A stretch of 64,000 nt of DNA, from assembly GCF_014652415.1 (NCBI RefSeq), contig NZ_BMYT01000001.1, forward strand, positions 1,049,352 through 1,113,351. Direction: 5' to 3'. Position 1 is the stretch's first letter. Every line of letters begins with the position of its first letter. The stretch comes from Affinundibacterium macrobrachii (GTDB taxonomy: Bacteria; Pseudomonadota; Gammaproteobacteria; Burkholderiales; Burkholderiaceae_D). A program made the translations under genes and the position numbers. Below the pieces are notes generated by a model that saw nothing but the letters and a program-made list of their open reading frames with translations, did not search any database and was not told the origin of the DNA. Below are positions 46,022 to 55,466 of the stretch, one piece after another.

Positions 46022-46975
46022 CTACAACCAAACAGCAAAAGATAGCAGCAGCAACAATAACATCCACAATAAAAGTGCTCGCCAAACCAAGCCTACCGCA
46101 CTTTGCAGTGAGCGTGGATTTGCTTCCATGCCCGGCTGACTTTCCAACTCCAAACTATCAACGTCAACCGCACTAGCGTCTGCGTTCAACACCACCAAAG
46201 CCTTGGTTTCTGGCTCACCCAAACGGACACCAATTGCACCGCCACCCGCCGACAGAATAATCCCAAGCAGTTCATCACTCCAACGGCTCGCATAATTACG
46301 CCATGAATAAATCGCATCCTCAAAATTCCCAACTACAGCAAAAGCAACCGCAGTCAATCTGGCCGGCACCCAATCAATCCAATAGAACACTTTTTTCGCA
46401 AACTGACCAAACTCCTCATTTTGCATATGTTCAGGTTCACACCACTCTCTCGACAAAAATTCTGACATTCGATACATCACCGCACAAGCAGGTCCAACCG
46501 GCATCAAAAACCAAAAAAATACACCAAATACATTTCGATGCGAAGCAATCAAAGAACGCTCAACCGCACCGCGCGCCACATCAGATGCACTCATCGATGA
46601 ACAATCCTTATTTATCCAATCGGACAAATATTTACGCGCAGCATCGTCATCGCCAGCATTCAACGCAACTTGTATCGAAGTAAAGTAATGGCTGTAACGA
46701 CGAAACCCTAAAGTAAGGTAGACGATAAGAACATTCCAAATAAAGGCAGCAAATGGATTTAAGTGAAGACACAACCAATAAACCAAAGCCGTTGGAATTG
46801 TGAGTGCGCCAACCACAATAAACCAGCCAGTTCTTCCATGATGAGCTTTGCCTGCGTTACACCATGCTTCGACCTTTGCGGCAAAAAACTGTACTTGCGT
46901 ATATACCGGATTATCCACTCTCAGTGGCTTGAGTTGCTCAATCAAGAGCGCGAAGAGTATGGAGAGAAATGTCAT
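46022..46975 (-). CDS. CobD/CbiB or AmpE-like membrane protein
   Basis: 317 residues. Four to five membrane segments are seen, including near residues 50-90 and the last 20. The start MTFLSILFALLIEQLKPL, the region YLTLGFRRYSHYF and GPACAVMYRMSEFL resemble the CobD/CbiB-family proteins of betaproteobacteria sometimes annotated as AmpE-like signalling modulators. No cobalamin genes are nearby, which argues against CbiB function. Terminates just before the convergent efp terminator; the Nudix gene lies upstream on the same strand. Confidence 0.75.
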   Translation of the reverse strand: MTFLSILFALLIEQLKPLRVDNPVYTQVQFFAAKVEAWCNAGKAHHGRTGWFIVVGALTIPTALVYWLCLHLNPFAAFIWNVLIVYLTLGFRRYSHYFTSIQVALNAGDDDAARKYLSDWINKDCSSMSASDVARGAVERSLIASHRNVFGVFFWFLMPVGPACAVMYRMSEFLSREWCEPEHMQNEEFGQFAKKVFYWIDWVPARLTAVAFAVVGNFEDAIYSWRNYASRWSDELLGIILSAGGGAIGVRLGEPETKALVVLNADASAVDVDSLELESQPGMEANPRSLQSAVGLVWRALLLWMLLLLLLSFAVWL

Positions 46976-47065
46976 AGTGAGTCTGCAAACTTCCCTTTAA
47001 GGGATGACTTAGAAAAGGTCTCCAGTGTAAACTGATTTGACCCGTTTATGAAGTAGATCACCTAC

Positions 47066-47746
47066 TCAATCAGGTAGATCTGCACGTAAAAAATGAAATA
47101 AGTTACGCAGCATGCCAGCGGTTGCTCCCCAGATAAAATATTCTTGATATGGGATCGCATAGAAACTACGCAGACCTCGGCCATCCGGAAAATCAAATTG
47201 ACGACGTTGGTGATGTTGAGGGTTCATTAAGAAACTCAAAGGCACCTCAAAAATAGAAGCAACTTCAAATGGATCAGAACGAAACTCATAAGGCGGATGC
47301 ACCAATGCAACCACCGGGGCAACCAAAAATCCTGTGCCAGTAAGGTATTCTGGCAAGCGCCCTAACACTTCAATCTGAGACTCCATCAATCCCACCTCTT
47401 CTTGCGCCTCGCGCAAGGCAGTATGCTCAACGGAAGTGTCGCTTGCATCTACTCGCCCACCCGGAAAACTGATCTGCCCTCCATGATGATGTAGATGTGC
47501 CGCTCTTTGCGTCAATAACACTTGCAAACCTTGTTCACGTACAAGCAATGGCAACAACACAGATGCGGGCTTGAAATCCATTCCTCGATACAAGCTTGAT
47601 TCACCTGTATTTTCAGGCGACCAAGAAAGCTCCAACTGAAAACGTTGACGTAAAAATTCCAAAGTCATTTTACTGCTTGGAAGTGCCGTCTCATCTGCGT
47701 AGGAATGAATCGCTAAAGATTGAGGATCAAAGTTGAGTATCGCCAT
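47066..47746 (-). CDS. Nudix hydrolase, CoA pyrophosphatase type
   Basis: About 226 residues. The Nudix box GGRVDASD...REAQEEVGL (about 96-120) has the GX5EX7REUXEEXGU pattern with the catalytic Glu pair (E116, E117). The CoA-type motif LLTQRAAHLHHHGGQISFPGG is just before it. It should split CoA or related dinucleotides. Three in-frame ATGs exist; the one used gives the family-typical start MAILNFDP. It follows rplS by 91 bases, past a terminator. Confidence 0.88.
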   Translation of the reverse strand: MAILNFDPQSLAIHSYADETALPSSKMTLEFLRQRFQLELSWSPENTGESSLYRGMDFKPASVLLPLLVREQGLQVLLTQRAAHLHHHGGQISFPGGRVDASDTSVEHTALREAQEEVGLMESQIEVLGRLPEYLTGTGFLVAPVVALVHPPYEFRSDPFEVASIFEVPLSFLMNPQHHQRRQFDFPDGRGLRSFYAIPYQEYFIWGATAGMLRNLFHFLRADLPD

Positions 47747-47778
47747 CATTACCGCGATCATGAAAAAAGTTTACAAAC

Positions 47779-47803
47779 AAAAAAGGGATGCCATCGGCAC
47801 CCC
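47779..47803 (-). terminator. terminator of the rplS operon
   Basis: GGGATGCC pairs with GGCACCCC (one G-U pair) around ATC, followed by six T on the minus strand. Confidence 0.85.
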
Positions 47804-47837
47804 TCTTTCTAGAATCACAAAACAAACATTGTGTAGA

Positions 47838-48212
47838 TTACACAGCTGCTGCTTTACGATTTGGCAATTTCTCTTTAATACGAGCAGATTTACCAGAACG
47901 GTCACGCAAGTAGTACAACTTAGCGCGACGTACGTCACCACGGCGTTTCACTTCGATAGAAGCGATCAATGGTGAGTACAATTGGAATGTACGCTCAACA
48001 CCTTCACCAGAAGAGATTTTACGAACGATGAAGTTCGAATTCAAACCACGGTTACGACGAGCGATAACAACGCCTTCGTACGCCTGAGCACGCTTACGTG
48101 TGCCTTCAACAACGTTAACGTTAACAACCACTGTATCGCCAGGTGCAAATTCAGGGATGTTTTTACCTAAGCGAGCAATTTCTTCTTGCTCTAATGTTTG
48201 GATCAAATCCAT
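47838..48212 (-). CDS. rplS: 50S ribosomal protein L19
   Basis: About 124 residues. L19 lies at the 30S-50S interface. Recognised by [33 protein letters not shown] and [24 protein letters not shown]. Start MDLIQTLEQ is preceded by GGAG; the longer form with seven extra residues is unlikely. The C-terminus [10 protein letters not shown] is slightly longer than in E. coli. Last gene of the rpsP-rimM-trmD-rplS operon, with a terminator after it. Confidence 0.97.
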   Translation of the reverse strand: MDLIQTLEQEEIARLGKNIPEFAPGDTVVVNVNVVEGTRKRAQAYEGVVIARRNRGLNSNFIVRKISSGEGVERTFQLYSPLIASIEVKRRGDVRRAKLYYLRDRSGKSARIKEKLPNRKAAAV

Positions 48213-48374
48213 TTTTTTCACTCCAATTACCATCTTGCTGACGCCTATATTCGCTTACGCTATTTTGCTCAGTAGAGGATGGGATTAAACATGTGAACTG
48301 ATGACTGCTTCAGCTCACGCTAAACACATGCACTCATTTTGCATGCTTGACTCGCACATAAAGTCGCGAATTTC

Positions 48375-49130
48375 TTACATCGGTTTGAGCGATTTTAAAA
48401 ATTGCTCATCCGCTTTACTAAGCAAACCCGCCTTGCGCGCTTGCTCGATTAATTCTGGGCGCTTTTGCCAGCTCACCAATAAAGATTGCTGACGTCGCCA
48501 TTTTGCGATCTCTGCGTGATTACCACCTAACAAGACAGTTGGCACGCTTTGCTCTTCAAACACTTCTGGCCTTGTGTAATGCGGGCAATCCAATAAGCCA
48601 TTCACAAAACTATCTTCAACTGCCGACGCTTCATCATGCAATACACCTGGCAATTGACGAATTACCGCATCCATTAATGCCATTGCGGGCAACTCACCAC
48701 CAGACAAAACAAAGTCACCTAAGCTAATTTCTTCGTCGACTTCACGATCTAACAATCGTTGATCAACCGCCTCATAACGACCACACAACAAAACCAAACC
48801 ATCTTGTGCCGCCCACTCCATCACGCGTGCGTGATTGATAGGTTTACCTTGTGGTGACAAATAAAGAACTTTGGGCTTTGTCAGACCTAGATTTTGCTGC
48901 CTTGTTTTCGCGGCATGCAGCGCCATCTGCAAAGGCTTGGCCATCATCACCATGCCAGGACCACCACCATACGGCCTATCATCAACGGTTCTATGTCTGT
49001 CTGTTGTGAAATCGCGTGGATTCCAAAACTGCAATGCACATTTATCTTGCTCAAATGCTCGACGCGTTATACCAGATTGCGTAATCGCAGCAAACATTTC
49101 TGGAAAGAGCGTAATGACATCAAATTGCAT
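48375..49130 (-). CDS. trmD: tRNA (guanine37-N1)-methyltransferase
   Basis: 251 residues. TrmD adds m1G37 to tRNAs reading CUN, CCN and CGG, preventing frameshifts. The SPOUT knot shows [34 protein letters not shown] and the C-terminal HYTRPEVF. Normal length. Third in the S16-RimM-TrmD-L19 operon; 49 bases separate it from rimM and 160 from rplS. Confidence 0.97.
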   Translation of the reverse strand: MQFDVITLFPEMFAAITQSGITRRAFEQDKCALQFWNPRDFTTDRHRTVDDRPYGGGPGMVMMAKPLQMALHAAKTRQQNLGLTKPKVLYLSPQGKPINHARVMEWAAQDGLVLLCGRYEAVDQRLLDREVDEEISLGDFVLSGGELPAMALMDAVIRQLPGVLHDEASAVEDSFVNGLLDCPHYTRPEVFEEQSVPTVLLGGNHAEIAKWRRQQSLLVSWQKRPELIEQARKAGLLSKADEQFLKSLKPM

Positions 49131-49179
49131 TCATCACGCTCCAATAGACGAACATCGATCGATTCCAACAAATTTTGCT

Positions 49180-49779
49180 TTAATAATCGATGCCCCAGTC
49201 AACGACGATCTTCTTCTCTTCGCGATCAACCTCTTTAATGAAGTGATCCACGAAAGGAATTAAACGTTCATGCTTCATCAATTCCGCTTCGGGTACATCA
49301 CTGCCAGCGACGCGTAAAATTGATTGAGCACCGTTGTCCATCATAGCTCGGACAACACCAAGGTCCTCACCTTGTAAATTCTGAACAGACAAGCCAATCA
49401 AATCAACCCAATAAAACTCGTCCTGCTCTAAAGCAGGAAAAGCTTCGCGCGACACTTTGACGACACATCCTTTCAAAGCTTCCGCAGCAGTCCGATCTGG
49501 AACTTCGTCCAATCTTGCCACGACATCTTCGCCATGCACTTTCGAGCTTAAGCGTTTATATTCACTTAAGCTTGAGGCACCAGCAGTTTGCGCGCTATAT
49601 TCTAACCAGAACGACGGCGCATCTAACAAAGCATCTGCAGTCGTCGAGTAAGGACGAATTTTCACCCACCCTTGAAGACCAAATGCCCCTGAGACATAGC
49701 CAACAATGACCAGATCATCAGGAGCAGATTGATTTGCAGATACTTGCACTGCCTGTCTTACTTCAATTACTGCAGACAA
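49180..49779 (-). CDS. rimM: 16S rRNA processing protein RimM (non-ATG start)
   Basis: 199 residues in the longest form. RimM binds S19 and matures the 30S head. The N-terminal OB-like domain begins at LVIVGYVSGAFGLQGWVKI; the PRC-barrel domain includes EFYWVDLIGLSVQN and the end VDWGIDY. No in-frame ATG exists near the start. The TTG directly after the rpsP stop, or a GTG ten codons later, must serve. A tight coupling with rpsP is likely. Sequence is otherwise intact. Confidence 0.94.
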   Translation of the reverse strand: MSAVIEVRQAVQVSANQSAPDDLVIVGYVSGAFGLQGWVKIRPYSTTADALLDAPSFWLEYSAQTAGASSLSEYKRLSSKVHGEDVVARLDEVPDRTAAEALKGCVVKVSREAFPALEQDEFYWVDLIGLSVQNLQGEDLGVVRAMMDNGAQSILRVAGSDVPEAELMKHERLIPFVDHFIKEVDREEKKIVVDWGIDY

Positions 49780-50031
49780 TTAAGCTGCTTTTTTTGCTAC
49801 TTGAGCAGCCAAACGTGCAACAGCTGGGGACATTTGTGCACCAACACCTTGCCAGTAAGCCAAACGATCAGCAGCAATGCGAACTTCTTCTGCATTGCCA
49901 GTTGCTACTGGGTTGTAGAAACCAATACGCTCGATGAAACGACCATCACGACGATTACGTGAATCAGCTGCAACGATATTGTAGAAAGGGCGCTTTTTTG
50001 CACCACCACGAGCTAAACGAATAACGACCAT
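49780..50031 (-). CDS. rpsP: 30S ribosomal protein S16
   Basis: 83 residues. S16 stabilises the 30S 5' domain. Start [20 protein letters not shown] is diagnostic, with [14 protein letters not shown]. Its stop is directly followed by the rimM start. A strong sigma-70-like promoter precedes it. Confidence 0.97.
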   Translation of the reverse strand: MVVIRLARGGAKKRPFYNIVAADSRNRRDGRFIERIGFYNPVATGNAEEVRIAADRLAYWQGVGAQMSPAVARLAAQVAKKAA

Positions 50032-50072
50032 AATATTTCCAAAAAATTGTCAAAGGACGGAAAAAGCCGCAA

Positions 50073-50102
50073 ATTATAGCCTGCAAAGCAGTATCTCTGC
50101 AA
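50073..50102 (-). promoter_or_regulatory. probable promoter of the rpsP operon
   Basis: On the minus strand TTGCAG, 18 bases, then a perfect TATAAT. Transcription would start about 35 bases before the rpsP ATG, a typical leader for this operon. Confidence 0.6.
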
Positions 50103-50284
50103 GAACTATTGAATCGTGGCTTCATAAAACCCAACATTTTACCTGATTTTTGCCTTCGCTTTCTACGCTATTCCAAAGAAATTTACTACGCCGAATGAAT
50201 TCGCCTCGATTCATCATGAATGCAGATCAAAAACAACAAATCCGATAAAATGGCTATTTACTCAAAAGCATTAAAAATTCCACT

Positions 50285-50704
50285 ATGACAATCAGCAAAC
50301 ACAAAAACAAAACCCTTACTGTGTTGATTTGCCTCCTCTTTGGCAGTTTGGGAGCGCATCGCTTTTACCTATATGGAAAACGCGACAATTTTGCATGGCT
50401 GCATTTCATGAGCTTGCCAATTTCTTTTTTGATTTCAAAACTCTATTTCAATTTGAACTTTTTTATCACTTTCGGACCATGGATGCTATCGTTCTTAATC
50501 AGCATCCTAATGTGCTTAGTACTTGGATTAAAATCGGATGAACATTGGGATGCGCAGTTCAACCCGCACTCAGGAAGACAAAGCGCTTCCTCATGGCCTT
50601 TAGCGATTCTGCTTGTATTTAGCGTAGGCCTCGGTGCGATTTCCTTGCTGTTTGTAATGGCACGTGGATTTGATCTACTTTATACAGGTGGCGCTTACGG
50701 CTAA
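50285..50704 (+). CDS. TM2-domain membrane protein
   Basis: 139 residues, about four membrane helices. The TM2 motif is seen in LFGSLGAHRFYLYGK, followed by helices near 40-80 and 102-125. A charged stretch LKSDEHWDAQFNPHSGRQ lies between. TM2 proteins are widespread with no fixed function in bacteria. Divergent from the rpsP operon; convergent with the acyl-CoA dehydrogenase across a bidirectional terminator. Confidence 0.85.
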   Translation: MTISKHKNKTLTVLICLLFGSLGAHRFYLYGKRDNFAWLHFMSLPISFLISKLYFNLNFFITFGPWMLSFLISILMCLVLGLKSDEHWDAQFNPHSGRQSASSWPLAILLVFSVGLGAISLLFVMARGFDLLYTGGAYG

Positions 50705-50717
50705 CAGCTAACAATCA

Positions 50718-50763
50718 AAAAAACAAATGGCGCCAAGTTTTTTTAACTTTGCGCCATTTTTTT
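50718..50763. terminator. bidirectional terminator
   Basis: AAATGGCGC pairs with GCGCCATTT; inner AAGTT pairs with AACTT. A-run before and seven T after. Confidence 0.92.
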
Positions 50764-50783
50764 AACCCTATCGAATTAAAAAT

Positions 50784-52574
50784 TTAAAACTGATCGTTGC
50801 TCAACGCCATCACACCAGCACTTCCATCCACAATCGACACACTTAAACCAAACGCGGTCGTCAAGATATGATCCGCAAAGAAACGTGCTGTCGCCAGTTT
50901 TGCCTGATTAAAGCTAGCATCACCATCACCCGCTTGCAATTTAGCGTGCGCAATTTGCGCAGCACGCGCTAACTGCCAACCACCGAAAACGACACCAGCT
51001 AATTTCAAATACGGAACGCTGCCTGAGAATACCGCTTTGATGTCAGCTTTAAAATTAGCAACCACGAAGTTGACGACCTCTTCCAAAGCCGTTGCACCAA
51101 CTGCCAATTGCTTAGCAATCGCTTGCAAATCAGCATTGCTGCTCGCTGCCAATTCAGCTTGAGTAGCACGAATTTGGGCAATAAAATGTTTTGCTACCGC
51201 ACCCGCATCACGTGCTGTTTTACGACCAACTAAGTCATTCGCCTGAATTGCTGTAGTACCCTCATAGATCGTCAAAATCTGTGCATCGCGATAGTATTGG
51301 GCCGCGCCTGTTTCTTCGATAAAGCCCATACCACCATGTACTTGCACACCAGTTGATGTGACGTTCAAAGACATCTCAGTCGACCATCCTTTTACGATAG
51401 GCACTAAGTATTCGTAGGCCGCTTGATTTTGCTTGCGTACTGCCTCGTCGCTTGCATGGTGCGCTTTGTCGCTCATCGCTGCAGCGACGTAAGCCAAGGC
51501 ACGTGCACCTTCGATTTGCGCACGCATCGACATCAACATGCGGCGCACATCTGGATGATTAATAATCGCCACAGGACCTGGGGATCCAGCCAAATCACGT
51601 GATTGCACACGGTCTTTAGCATAAGACACCGCCTTTTGATAGGCACGTTCTGCAACTGCAATGCCTTGCATGCCAACGCCAAAGCGCGCGGCATTCATCA
51701 TGATGAACATGTATTCGAGACCGCGGTTTTCTTCGCCAACTAAAGTACCAATCGCGCCACCATTGTCACCAAATTGCAGTACGCAAGTTGGGCTGGCCTT
51801 GATACCGAGTTTATGTTCGATAGACACACAGTGTGCGTCATTGCGTGCGCCTAAGCTACCGTCAGCATTCACCAAAAATTTCGGCACGATAAACAGTGAG
51901 ATACCTTTGACGCCTTCTGGCGCATCTGGCGTACGTGCCAATACCAAGTGAACGATATTTTCCGCCATATCGTGCTCACCATAAGTGATGAAAATCTTGG
52001 TACCGAAAACTTTATAAGTGCCATCACCTTGTGGCACAGCGCGTGTACGAACCATCGCCAAATCCGAACCAGCTTGCGGCTCAGTCAAGTTCATGGTGCC
52101 AGTCCACTTGCCAGATACCAAATTTTCGAGGTAAGTCGCTTTGTCGGCATCACTACCAGCGGTCAACAAGGCTTCAATCGCGCCATCGCTGAGCAATGGG
52201 CACAAAGCAAACGACAAATTCGCTGCGTGCAGCATTTCCATACAGGGCGTTGCTACCAATTTTGGCAAACCCTGACCGCCAAATTCAGTAGGATGTTGCA
52301 TACCCTGCCAGCCACCTTCAGCAAACATCTTGAAAGCTTCTTTAAAGCCTTTGGTAGTGAAAACTTGACCGTCTTTCCAATAGCTAGGCTCTTGATCGCC
52401 AGCCCAATTCAATGGTGCAACGACTTCGCTGGTGAACTTCGCACTCTCTTCCAATACTGCTTCTACCGTTTCAGGCGTCGCATCTTCACAGCCCGGTAAG
52501 GCATTCACATCAGCAAGACCCGCCAATTCATTCATGACAAACAAAATGTCTTTTAATGGGGCAACGTAGCTCAT
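50784..52574 (-). CDS. acyl-CoA dehydrogenase (large FadE/DmdC-like type)
   Basis: About 596 residues, the longer ACAD class with an extra C-terminal domain. It makes trans-2-enoyl-CoA from acyl-CoA, passing electrons to ETF. FAD and substrate motifs: MNLTEPQAGSDLAMVRTRA, MGFIEETGAAQYYRDAQI and the catalytic Glu in LTIYEGTTAIQANDL. The ATG used has GGAG; an upstream frame would add 22 residues. It is downstream of etfBA on the same strand, separated by a REPIN-like element. DmdC relatives act on methylthiopropionyl-CoA, but the substrate here is not determined. Confidence 0.92.
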   Translation of the reverse strand: MSYVAPLKDILFVMNELAGLADVNALPGCEDATPETVEAVLEESAKFTSEVVAPLNWAGDQEPSYWKDGQVFTTKGFKEAFKMFAEGGWQGMQHPTEFGGQGLPKLVATPCMEMLHAANLSFALCPLLSDGAIEALLTAGSDADKATYLENLVSGKWTGTMNLTEPQAGSDLAMVRTRAVPQGDGTYKVFGTKIFITYGEHDMAENIVHLVLARTPDAPEGVKGISLFIVPKFLVNADGSLGARNDAHCVSIEHKLGIKASPTCVLQFGDNGGAIGTLVGEENRGLEYMFIMMNAARFGVGMQGIAVAERAYQKAVSYAKDRVQSRDLAGSPGPVAIINHPDVRRMLMSMRAQIEGARALAYVAAAMSDKAHHASDEAVRKQNQAAYEYLVPIVKGWSTEMSLNVTSTGVQVHGGMGFIEETGAAQYYRDAQILTIYEGTTAIQANDLVGRKTARDAGAVAKHFIAQIRATQAELAASSNADLQAIAKQLAVGATALEEVVNFVVANFKADIKAVFSGSVPYLKLAGVVFGGWQLARAAQIAHAKLQAGDGDASFNQAKLATARFFADHILTTAFGLSVSIVDGSAGVMALSNDQF

Positions 52575-52722
52575 ACAATCTCCGAATAATAAAATTAATT
52601 TTCTTGCCGAGGAAGCATAAAGGGCGCAGAGACCACCCAAGTTTTCTCTGCGCCCTCTTCGGCTTACGAATTCCTTGCGTCAATGTCGCCGTGATTTTTC
52701 AACATTTTCACGCATCTTGAAC

Positions 52723-52803
52723 CGTCATTCCCGCAAAAGCGGGAATCCAAATTTAACACACTGACTTGAGCAAACATGGATTCCTGCTTTCGCGGGAATG
52801 ACG
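52723..52803. repeat. REPIN-like pair of inverted REP units
   Basis: Unit one begins CGTCATTCCCGC and carries a CCCGC/GCGGG stem; unit two is its near reverse complement, ending GCGGGAATGACG. The two face each other across 27 bases, giving an 81-bp element that can fold into a long hairpin. It lies 20 bases after the etfA stop. No other copy was noticed in the window. Confidence 0.88.
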
Positions 52804-52822
52804 TGTCCGCATGTTTTTAAAC

Positions 52823-53752
52823 TTATCCCAATTCCGTTACCAATTGCGGCACGATTTCGAATAAGTCACCAACAATACCGTAATCTGCCACAGAGAAAAT
52901 TGGTGCTTCTGGATCTTTGTTGATTGCCACGATAGTTTTAGAATCTTTCATACCAGCCAAATGTTGGATCGCGCCGGAAATACCGACCGCGATATACAAA
53001 GTTGGCGCAACGATCTTACCTGTTTGACCCACTTGCCAATCGTTAGGAACATAGCCCGCGTCAACCGCTGCACGAGATGCACCCATTGCTGCGCCGAGTT
53101 TGTCTGCTAATGGCTCTAAAACTTTAAATGCGTCTGCAGAACCCAATCCACGACCACCAGAAACGATGACTTTTGCCGCTGTCAATTCTGGACGATCTGA
53201 TTTTGCTACCTCACGAGAAACGAATGCAGACTTGCCACTATCCGCTACCGCAGCAACCGATTCCACAGCTGCAGAACCACCTGTCGCAGCGGCATCAAAA
53301 CCTGTTGTACGCACTGTAATTACTTTGATGCTGTCGGTTGATTGCACGGTAGCGATCGCATTACCAGCGTAGATTGGACGTTCGAATGTATCAGCAGATT
53401 CCACTTTCGTGATTTCTGAAATTTGTGCAACGTCGAGTTTAGCTGCAACGCGAGGCAAAATGTTTTTGCCGTAAGCGGTTGCAGGTGCCAAGATATGTGT
53501 GTAGCCAGAAGCAATCGTCAAAACTTGCTCTGCGACGTTTTCTGCCAAACCTTCAGCGAAGTAAGCAGCGTCTGCGTGTAATACTTTGCTCACGCCCGCG
53601 ATTTGAGCTGCAGCTTGGGCAACCGCACCAGCATTGTGACCTGCAACCAATACGTGTACGTCACCACCGCATTTAGCAGCAGCAGTAACCGTGTTCAATG
53701 TACTTCCCTTCAAGGAAGCATTATCGTGTTCAGCGATGACGAGTGTAGTCAT
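52823..53752 (-). CDS. etfA: electron transfer flavoprotein alpha subunit
   Basis: About 309 residues. EtfA binds FAD and carries electrons from acyl-CoA dehydrogenases to ETF-quinone oxidoreductase. Visible FAD motifs: [40 protein letters not shown], and the C-terminal [22 protein letters not shown]. The ATG used follows GGAAAA; the longer frame adds ten residues. Downstream of etfB on the same strand, 92 bases apart. Confidence 0.97.
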   Translation of the reverse strand: MTTLVIAEHDNASLKGSTLNTVTAAAKCGGDVHVLVAGHNAGAVAQAAAQIAGVSKVLHADAAYFAEGLAENVAEQVLTIASGYTHILAPATAYGKNILPRVAAKLDVAQISEITKVESADTFERPIYAGNAIATVQSTDSIKVITVRTTGFDAAATGGSAAVESVAAVADSGKSAFVSREVAKSDRPELTAAKVIVSGGRGLGSADAFKVLEPLADKLGAAMGASRAAVDAGYVPNDWQVGQTGKIVAPTLYIAVGISGAIQHLAGMKDSKTIVAINKDPEAPIFSVADYGIVGDLFEIVPQLVTELG

Positions 53753-53844
53753 GATGTTTTCCACTTGTTTCCGCAAATTCACAAATGAATTTGCTTAAAA
53801 ATTTGATTGAAATGAATAAAGAAAAATGTTCTCAAATAAGAAAT

Positions 53845-54597
53845 TTAGCCGATGACTTTGGCTTCGTTTTTCAATTTGCTGACTAATGTCGCTACGTCAG
53901 GAACAATAATGCCGGCTGAGCGTTTAGCTGGCTCTGCGACTTTCAAAGTCTTGATGCGAGAAGTCACGTCCACACCCAAATCGGCTGGTTTGACGTTATC
54001 CAAAGTTTTCTTTTTGGCTTTCATGATGTTTGGCAAAGTCACATAGCGTGGCTCATTCAAACGCAAGTCGGTTGTCACGATTGCTGGCAACGTCAAACTT
54101 AAAGTTTCCAAGCCGCCATCGACTTCACGTGTCACAGTCGCCTTACCGTCCGCAACCGTTACCTTGGAAGCGAAAGTCGCTTGTGGCCAACCCAACAATG
54201 CCGCCAACATTTGACCTGTTTGATTGCAATCATCATCAATGGCTTGCTTACCTAAGATGATCAATTGTGGTTGCTCTTTATCAGCCAAAGCTTTCAACAA
54301 TTTAGCAACTGCCAAAGGTTGTAGTTCTTCATCCGTTTCAACCAAAATACCGCGATCAGCACCGATCGCCATTGCTGTACGCAAGGTTTCTTGGCATTGC
54401 GCAACACCGCAAGAAACAGCGACTACTTCCGTTACTACACCAGCTTCTTTTAAACGGGTCGCTTCTTCCACAGCGATTTCATCGAATGGATTCATAGACA
54501 TCTTGACGTTAGCAACATCAACGCCAGAGCCATCGGATTTGACGCGGACTTTAACGTTATAGTCAACCACGCGCTTAACTGGTACTAAGACTTTCAT
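53845..54597 (-). CDS. etfB: electron transfer flavoprotein beta subunit
   Basis: 250 residues. EtfB binds AMP and forms the ETF heterodimer with EtfA. Motifs: [56 protein letters not shown] and the recognition-loop region [20 protein letters not shown]. Typical length. A palindrome 180 bases upstream may be the control site of the etfBA operon. Confidence 0.97.
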   Translation of the reverse strand: MKVLVPVKRVVDYNVKVRVKSDGSGVDVANVKMSMNPFDEIAVEEATRLKEAGVVTEVVAVSCGVAQCQETLRTAMAIGADRGILVETDEELQPLAVAKLLKALADKEQPQLIILGKQAIDDDCNQTGQMLAALLGWPQATFASKVTVADGKATVTREVDGGLETLSLTLPAIVTTDLRLNEPRYVTLPNIMKAKKKTLDNVKPADLGVDVTSRIKTLKVAEPAKRSAGIIVPDVATLVSKLKNEAKVIG

Positions 54598-54775
54598 AGT
54601 TTTGCCTTTACTGTGCTTACTAAGATAAATAAGATAAAAAACGAAGAATAAAGCTAAAAAATTCGATTGCTAGTCTACGCACGCAGAAAATCAAAAATCA
54701 AATTTGCTGACACTAATTGACGTAAACGTAAAGCAGATGATTATAGATGTTAACAGGAAACGCGTCTGCATTTTT

Positions 54776-54789
54776 AGAACGTTCGTTCT
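54776..54789. promoter_or_regulatory. candidate TetR-type operator upstream of etfBA
   Basis: AGAACGTTCGTTCT: AGAACG and CGTTCT are exact reverse complements around TT, flanked by T-runs. TetR-family fatty-acid regulators bind such short dyads in betaproteobacteria. The regulator is not in the window. Confidence 0.5.
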
Positions 54790-54842
54790 TTTTTATGAAA
54801 ACTGATGAATTCCTCTATGAAATCACTTCGTTTTGATAAAAA

Positions 54843-54867
54843 AAAACCACAAAATAATTTGTGGTTT
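54843..54867 (-). terminator. terminator downstream of the TusA-like gene
   Basis: AAACCACAAA pairs with TTTGTGGTTT around ATAA; a long T-run follows on the minus strand. It lies about 110 bases after the gene. Confidence 0.8.
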
Positions 54868-54978
54868 TTGCACTTTTTCGAGATCTCTCGCTTCAAACTG
54901 TCTCAAAATTTCTCAAATAATCGATCTGAATCAAGATTGCGTATCAAGCAAAGTTGAGTTGTAGCGAGCGTCTCTTGT

Positions 54979-55206
54979 CTATTTGCGCTTCAAAAAATAT
55001 TCGAATTCATTACTTGCTTCTAAATGCGACAATAATTCATTACCGGTTTGCTTGGAAAACGCTTTGAAATCGCGTACCGAGCCTGGATCGGTCGCTATTA
55101 CACGTAAAACCTCACCAGTCACCATTTCAGATAAGGCTTTTTTTGCTTTTAAGATTGGAAGCGGGCAATTGAGGCCGCGGGCGTCCAGTTCTCTATTGAA
55201 TTGCAT
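54979..55206 (-). CDS. TusA/SirA-family sulfur-carrier protein
   Basis: 75 residues, typical size. It has the hallmark DARGLNCPLPILKAKKAL with the sulfur-carrying Cys (C16) and the CPxP motif, then GEVLRVIATDPGSVRDFKAFSKQTGNEL. In E. coli TusA relays sulfur to tRNA thiouridine and molybdopterin pathways; in other lineages it acts in sulfur oxidation. Which applies here is unknown. It is 260 bases downstream of alaS on the same strand. Confidence 0.92.
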   Translation of the reverse strand: MQFNRELDARGLNCPLPILKAKKALSEMVTGEVLRVIATDPGSVRDFKAFSKQTGNELLSHLEASNEFEYFLKRK

Positions 55207-55407
55207 GGTTTTTCCTGAAGCTAGAAAATAAACTTAAACCGATTTATCCAGCAAGCAAAGTCAAATCTGAATGCTGAAACATTGTGCAGATGATTTTACC
55301 GTAAATTTCTAAATATTGTGCGTCGCAACAAGAAAAATCACTTTTTCTTTCAAAATTTAGCAATTCAAAAAAACGAACGTAATAAAAAGTTGCGATTTTT
55401 TTATAAA

Positions 55408-55441
55408 GACAAAGGGTTAAACACAGTAATAACCCTTTGTC
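55408..55441 (-). terminator. hairpin downstream of alaS
   Basis: GACAAAGGGTTA pairs with TAACCCTTTGTC across ten bases. On the minus strand it is followed by CTTTATAA, a weak T-tract, so termination is probable but not certain. Confidence 0.65.
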
Positions 55442-55466
55442 AGTTCACATCACCACCAACAAGTAA

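Larger units (their letters stand above)
54598..54978. other. spacer with etf palindrome and tusA-like terminator
   Basis: About 380 bases between etfB and the upstream TusA-like gene, both minus strand. Holds the candidate operator (54776-54789) and a terminator hairpin (54843-54867). Nothing else recognised. Confidence 0.6.

Noticed and set aside
46022-46975. CbiB cobalamin synthesis protein
   Set aside because: No cobalamin genes in the neighbourhood; resemblance fits the AmpE/CobD-like group.
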